Shown: positions 59,421 through 64,000 of the stretch, piece by piece | Layout of the letters: every line of letters begins with the position of its first letter | How positions within the stretch are numbered: position 1 is the first letter of the stretch | DNA from: Rhynchopus sp. YZ270_cl-10 | Taxonomy: Eukaryota; Euglenozoa; Diplonemea; Diplonemida; Diplonemidae | Length of the DNA: 64,000 bases | Assembly (NCBI GenBank): GCA_964035575.1 | Contig: OZ037884.1 | Location: forward strand, 186,001 to 250,000 | Direction of reading: 5' to 3' | Notes under the pieces: generated by a model | Told to the model about the DNA's origin: nothing | What the model saw: only the letters and a program-made list of their open reading frames with translations | Database searches by the model: none | Translations under genes and position numbers: made by a program

Positions 59421-59804
59421 ATATGTGTGCTAAGCCGTGTGGCGTTGGTTAGCCACACTGAATGCTGTGTGTGTGTGTTTTTTGAAAAAAAAAATCGTGG
59501 GCAGATGAGGGGAGAGGGGAGAAGGGGATCCTCTGATACGGGGTATGAGTTTGGGAGAAGGGGGAGAGGTGATGAGAGGGGAGGGAAAGATAGTGATTGT
59601 TGGGAAAGGGGAGGGGAGGGGGAGGGGAGGGGGAGGGGGAGGGGGAGGAGGGGGGTACATTTTGTTGATCGATCCCAATTTTTTTTTTTTGTTATTCAGC
59701 CCATAGCGTCACTTTCTTTATTTTGTCCCAAAGTACATGGGAGTGGCGTTGTTGTTCAGAGGAGGAAGGGGGCGCGTGGGGAAGAAGAGTGGTTCTGGGT
59801 TTGA
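59421..59804. other. Spacer between eL39 and the 56494 gene
   Basis: (GGGGGA)n at about 59610-59655. On the gene-sense strand this is a long C/T tract. Confidence 0.5.
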
Positions 59805-60326
59805 TCACATCTTCAACTTGGTGCGACGCCAGTGACGGCGCTTCGAGTTCCACTTGACGACCTTGCCGGTCTTGAAACGTGCGAACCTGTTGTGTGAAAT
59901 GTGTGTATGATATCATGCGCAAACCCATAACCAAATATGAGTGTGAGTTGAGGTTGATTTAAGTTTTTTTTTTTTTTTTTTGCTTGATACATTAGAGTAG
60001 TGTAGTTACCTTGGGGTGGTGTTGCCACAGTTGTGCAACCTCAACTTTTTTTTTGTCAGTACAAAAAAACGGGCAATGCATCTGGTGTGTTCACCTCGGG
60101 GAAAAAAGTCGTTTTCTCTCTTGATTCGTGATTTCTGATAGCTATTTTTTTTCCTCCTTTTCGTGAAGACGAACCTAAGTTTTCGTGTCTAGCTACCTTT
60201 ATACACACAATGACAGCGGGGAAATCAAGGGGGGTTGGGGAGATTAGGATACCATGGCACGGGCTTGTTGCACCTCATCTTCTTGGCATAGTGCAGCTTC
60301 TGCGTAAGGGTCTTGATGGCTCCCAT
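59805..60326 (-). CDS. Ribosomal protein eL39 (large subunit), two exons
   Basis: Exon 1 60326-60253 and exon 2 59886-59805, joined through a 366-bp GT-AG intron (GTATCC to CACAACAG). The 51-aa product is exactly the length of eL39. It starts MGAIKTLTQKLHYAKK, has NKPVPW at the splice junction, and ends with the diagnostic KRRHWRRTKLKM. eL39 sits at the peptide exit tunnel of the large ribosomal subunit. The split codon is the Trp of PVPW (TG then G). It is the first gene of the - strand block in this window, about 470 bp from the next. The intron holds a type D and a type A repeat. Confidence 0.95.
59984..60046 (+). repeat. Type D repeat inside the eL39 intron
   Basis: TTGATACATTAGAGTAG, TGTAGTTACCTTGGG, TTGCCACAGTTGTGCAACC, TCAACTTT. 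Somewhat diverged. Confidence 0.7.
60166..60199 (+). repeat. Type A repeat inside the eL39 intron
   Basis: AAGACGAACCTAAGT, TTTCGTG, TCTAGCTACCTT. Paired but diverged. Confidence 0.6.
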
Positions 60327-61532
60327 TTTGTCTTTTTTTTTTTGTTTGTACTGGGGGTTGTGTAGTGTAGTGTTTCAGTGATTTTGGGGAAATTATCAAA
60401 AAAAAAAAGGGGGCTTTTTTGGTCGTTGCTAGTAAAATTTAATTGAAAGCAAAAAAAAAAAAAAACAGAACTAGGGAACAGGGGGGGGAAAAGAAAAACC
60501 CACGCTTGCAAGATGGCAGAGCAATAATTACCAATAGGGGAAGAGAGGGCGATGATGAACAGAAGAATGAGAGGCGGGGGTGTTTTGAGATGGGAGGGGG
60601 CTTTGGGAAGAAACAACAGACAGAAGGGGAGGGAAGACGGAGAGAAAAAAAAACTTCCACCCTATACACTTAAAGCCATATTTTCGAGCCGCTTTTGAGT
60701 TTTGGTTTTTGGGGGGGGTCGAAAAAATATTCGCCCTCGCAGAAGGGGGAAAAATGGCGATTACGCTGGTCGCGAAGGTATTTGTGTGTGGTTATGTGGT
60801 TCCTAGGTAGGTACGGCGTGTACAACCTGTAACCTAGTGTACAGTGGTTTATGGCCTCAAGTGTGACCCACACATGAGGGGGGATGTGACACCGCAAAAA
60901 AAAAAATGACAACCAGATGCACCTTCGGTGCAACGCCGCAGAACAGGGGCCAAACAGACGTTGGACTCAGAGGAATGCCTGCTGTGCAGGGGTTATATCA
61001 AAAACATGAGAACCAACTCCCGGCAACAAGGGGCGCCTTTTAGTTGTTGAGGGTGTTTGGGGTGCAAATTTTTTCCACAATTTCGATACATTTGTGCAGA
61101 AGCACGGTCTTGCTCTTTCATCTCTAGGTATATCAATTAGTCAATCGCGCTAACCTACCACGGCTTGTCCATTGAACCAGAAGGGGTCGAAGGGGGTTGG
61201 ATATCCCAAAATCTTCTCAATATCTTTACGAAAATGATTTGAACCTTGTCTCAAAGCACGGCGTCATTTCGAAAGCCACCACAGCGGCGCTCGGGGTGTA
61301 TAGGGTTTAAAAAAAAAAAGATGTTGGCGAAGATGAGCCTCACAGGGTATTGCCTGACTCTTTACCCCTTCGCCCAAACTTTTTTTTTCCACTTTTGCTT
61401 TAAAAAGTTTGCGCGTTATTTTTTTTTTTTTGCACAGGGGAAATAGGGGGGGGAGAAATCGCCAGAAATTGTACTGACGACCCCGAGAGAGAGTGTGTGA
61501 TCTTTCCTAGGGGAAAATAGAGAAAAGTTGGT
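60327..61532. other. Upstream of eL39, no gene seen
   Basis: Poly-A and G runs. On the gene-sense strand, ACTACACAACCCCCAGTACA and a poly-A/T mix precede exon 1. Nothing recognisable at 60670-61440. Confidence 0.45.
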
Positions 61533-61660
61533 AGGATGAAGCTTACAGTGCGGTGCCATATTAAGGGGCGCATAATTGTGGGTAAAAATCGGATTTACCC
61601 ATAATTATGCGCCCCCGTAATATGGCGCCGCACTGTAGCCATTCCGTTGCTTAGTCACCT
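61533..61660 (+). repeat. Type A repeat split by a Tc1-like MITE
   Basis: AGGATGAAGCT before; GCCATTCCGTTGCTTAG with TCACCT after. One copy of TA remains when the insertion is ignored. Confidence 0.75.
61546..61635. mobile_element. Tc1/mariner-type MITE, 90-bp palindrome
   Basis: CAGTGCGGTGCCATATTA and TAATATGGCGCCGCACTG ends flanked by TA. Almost the whole element is one hairpin (GGGGCGCATAATTGTGGGTA and its inverse). Confidence 0.85.
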
Positions 61661-61824
61661 CAGAGATGTGGTTTGGGGGGTATTTTGCTTTGTTTTTTTT
61701 TTTAGAATACTGTCACCCAAGCAAGACTCGAGAGAGAAATATTTTCAAAAAAAAAAAAAAAAAATCTTCTCTTTCTCGATTGGCATTGGGTTGTGGGTGT
61801 GGATGTTCTGAAAAAAAGAAAAGA

Positions 61825-61871
61825 GTGGAAAGTGCTACTGCTTCACCGGACACCGGCAGATGCAAGCACTG
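61825..61871 (+). repeat. S-type hairpin repeat
   Basis: GTGGAAAGTGCTACTG, CTTCACCGG, ACACCGGCAGATGCAAGCAC. Confidence 0.6.
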
Positions 61872-62054
61872 TAATGAAAAGGGGAATGCAGACAGGGCGG
61901 TTTGTACCTCCTTGCTGCTTAGAGGGAGGAGAAGGGGAAGTTGGCCAACCTTTAAAAAAAAAAGAACTATGCGAATGACACAGAGTACATAAAGCCTAGA
62001 GCAGGTGACTCATCATTACAAGTTAGGTACTTAAAGAAAAAGAGAGAAAAAAAA

Positions 62055-62102
62055 CTTGAAAGATGAATATACCTACCATGCCAGCCATCCGGATGAAAGC
62101 AC
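62055..62102 (+). repeat. B/E composite repeat
   Basis: CTTGAAAGATGAATATACC as in type B runs directly into ATGCCAGCCATCCGGATGAA as in type E. Confidence 0.6.
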
Positions 62103-63247
62103 TAATACCCTCCGGCCTACAACAGTAGATGCAAAAAAGAAGGAAACTTAATGTCTTTCCCGTACCATAAGAGAACGAGGACGGCACACAACCGCTCGTC
62201 AGCCGGCAAAAAAAAAAAATAATAGAAAAATCATAGAATGACGATGATACCTTCTGTGCAAAAAAAAAATTCAACACGCTCTGGGGGGGGGGTAAAAAGG
62301 TGGTAAAACAAAGCGTTGGTTCTCTTGCTTTTGGCCTTTATTTTTTTGCCGAACAAAGCATTTTTTTTTAGTTAACGCGCAACACTGGGGAGGGAAGAAA
62401 CGTGAATGCTTGAAAAACGAATGAACCTCACCGGTGAGGGTCTGATAGATGCGGTAGTTATTGGGGGAAGAAGGTAGCCAAATGAAGGGGAAAAAAAACG
62501 TGCAAACACCTCACGGATGTAGGCACGTGGTGAAAAGAACCATAGTAGAAAGAATGGAAGATATAGGACCAAATTCGGACAAAAACTAGAAAACCTCAAC
62601 AAACATAAAGGAAGGAAGAAGAAGAAATGAAAAAAACACATTGTTAAAAAAATACAACGAAAACTGTGTTCCTGCTTTTTTTTGGATATGCATGTTTGTA
62701 TGAATAAGAAAATCCACACCATGTCAAATCAAAAAAAAAAAAAAAATTAAAAAATAGTTTCAATACAGTTCAGATGCTTTCAAATCAAAGAAAAGAAAGT
62801 ACGAGGATGTTACTCCACATCCAACATTTTTTTACTTGGTGCTTTTTTGTTGTTGTGCATTTGTGTGAACTAAACTAAAGTCAGATGTGATGACCTGTTT
62901 TCAACACTTACCAAAACAAAAAAAAAAGATCTAAATCTTTCTTTTTTTCCCCCCAATTTTTCCACCCCGCCTATCTTTTTAACACAAATTGTGTAATAAA
63001 AAAGAACTCAGGACTGGGGTGCTAATAGGATCACGACTAATCTGTGTATGAGTGACATTTGTGTGATATTCTTTTGGAAAAGAAACACATTTTTAAAGAG
63101 GGAGAAAAGAAAGCTGAGATGAAAATTCTGCACCTTTCAAATAAATTTCAATAAAAGCGGGGAAGGAAAGCTGTTGAATATGCATTTGTAGAGCACAAAG
63201 TTCTAACGGAAAAAAAGGAAAAAAGAAAGAGGAAGGGAAACGTTGGC
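62103..63247. other. AT-rich spacer
   Basis: A relic of an S repeat at 62500-62528 (GTGCAAACACCTCACGG, ATGTAGGCAC). No gene. Confidence 0.5.
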
Positions 63248-63391
63248 AAAGATGAACCAATCCTTGAATATTTTGTTCACCTGAACAAAATTAGTCGAAC
63301 GCGGCGAATTAGACGCAAAAAATTGAAAGGGAAAAAAAAAAAAAATGAAAGTTTATAAGATGAACCTAAGCATCCCATGCTTGGTCACCTT
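63248..63391 (+). repeat. Two type A repeats
   Basis: First: AAAGATGAACCAATC, CTTGAATA, TTTTGTTCACCTG. Second (63357-63391): AAGATGAACCTAAGC, ATCCCAT, GCTTGGTCACCTT. Confidence 0.7.
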
Positions 63392-63602
63392 ACAAAAAAA
63401 AAAAAAAAATTCTAATCTGCAGACAGATTGGGTGTCTGCTAACCTACCCAAAAAAAAAATTTTTTTTAGAGAAGAAAAAAAAACAAAGAAAGAAAAAACT
63501 ATCGTTTTCATGCGAAAGCACTGCTCGGGGGGGAGATTGAAACAAATAAGAGTACAACACAGCCCACAAAGAAAAAAGAGGAACGATTGTGTTTTTTTTG
63601 GT

Positions 63603-63639
63603 CAGGTGATACTAAGCCTTAAATTCCTTAGTCACCTGG
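63603..63639 (+). repeat. Type A hairpin repeat
   Basis: CAGGTGATACTAAG, CCTTAAATTC, CTTAGTCACCTG. The outer arm has changed to CAGGTGA, and its partner changed with it, keeping the pairing. Confidence 0.75.
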
Positions 63640-63746
63640 AGAAGAATGTGGGAAAGAAAGAGCTTGCATTCCCCAAACGCAGAGGGGGTTTGGGGCTGAG
63701 GGGAAGGTGTATGTAATTTCTTCGCGATGTGTTGCGCAGGGTGTTG

Positions 63747-63870
63747 TGTCGACAATCACCTGCTATAGGATCTGTACTCAATGCTGTCCGAAAGTTATTG
63801 TCTGCAAACCCAAAAAATATGCAAATTGTGGAAATTTTTTTGTTGTCGACAATCGCCTAAGAACCCATTG
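63747..63870 (+). repeat. Two type G repeats
   Basis: GTCGACAATCACCTG, ATCTGTACTCAATGCTG; then GTCGACAATCGCCTAAGAAC, CCATTGGGG. Confidence 0.6.
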
Positions 63871-64000
63871 GGGCTAATTTTGCTTTTACTTTTAAACGCA
63901 CCACGCTGACTCACTCTTTGAAGCCAGCTTCAGGGGAGAGAGGGGGTGACTGGATGCTGTCTACCGTTGTTGATCTGAGAACAAATAAATGCAGCCTTTT

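Noticed and set aside
59984-60199. Intronic snoRNA in eL39
   Set aside because: The hairpins match dispersed repeat families. No convincing C/D or H/ACA box arrangement could be identified.
1776-63639. CRISPR array from regularly recurring hairpins
   Set aside because: Spacing is irregular, copies diverge, and the DNA is eukaryotic.

Overview
This is nuclear DNA from a eukaryote, almost certainly a protist. Evidence: a ribosomal protein eL39 gene with a GT-AG intron (59805-60326, - strand), a MULE transposase that only reads through after removing two short GT-AG introns, and very long repeat-filled intergenic DNA rich in poly-A and poly-T. All host genes I can support lie on the - strand. 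Most are single-exon and have a pyrimidine tract and AG just upstream of the ATG. Co-directional gene blocks of this kind are typical of Euglenozoa (bodonid, diplonemid or similar) with spliced-leader trans-splicing. That assignment is inference, as no spliced-leader gene is visible.

Layout. 1-7.4 kb: repeats only. 7.4-11.1 kb: a 1222-aa surface protein with a long Pro-Thr-Ala stalk. 11.1-19.2 kb: repeats, including one copy of a 1.1-kb TIR element and several foldback elements. 19.2-21.8 kb: second member of the surface family. 22.6-26.4 kb: a 1.15-kb TIR element and a complete-looking MULE. 26.4-34.9 kb: a dense field of small hairpin repeats and MITEs. 34.9-36.5 kb: third, short member of the family. 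36.9-40.3 kb: a non-LTR retrotransposon (LINE) with one frame break. 41.4-43.4 kb: a membrane protein with a degenerate nucleotide-cyclase domain. 44-53 kb: second copy of the 1.1-kb element, a piggyBac-like TTAA element, and two neighbouring TIR elements that share a protein fragment. 53.5 kb: a hAT fossil. 56.5-59.3 kb: fourth surface-family member. 59.8-60.3 kb: eL39. 60.4-64 kb: repeats only.

Four genes form one family: signal peptide, variable ectodomain (beta-propeller-like, Cys-rich, or absent), Pro/Thr stalk, then a shared block of 7-8 membrane helices with motifs LHPT/NPTQ, FPS.P, GEWVS and GCG.+K, and a long cytoplasmic tail. With the cyclase-like protein they suggest a locus of surface or sensory membrane proteins.

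The most unusual content is a dense set of tiny (about 30-75 bp) structured repeats. As written on the + strand they are: type A, AAGATGAACCTAAGC, loop CTCTCGT, then GCTTAGTCACCTT; type B, AAGATGAATATGC, loop CTCACGT, then GCATACACATCTT; type C, TTGAAATACA with AGCC, loop CTCTCGT, then GGCTGTGTACC; type S, GTTGAAAGTGCAAACG, CCTCACCGT, then TCATCGGCGGACGCAGGCAC. Types D, E, G and H are further short structured repeats, and type I is a longer one. Types A, B, C and S share a 5' lead (AAGTTGAAA or AAGTTTATA) and an apical CTC-N-CGT-like loop, while their stems differ in sequence but stay paired. Every A-E and S copy I found is in the same orientation except one inside the MULE, whose own gene is also reversed. 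They also lie in the eL39 intron and have acted as landing pads for several MITEs.
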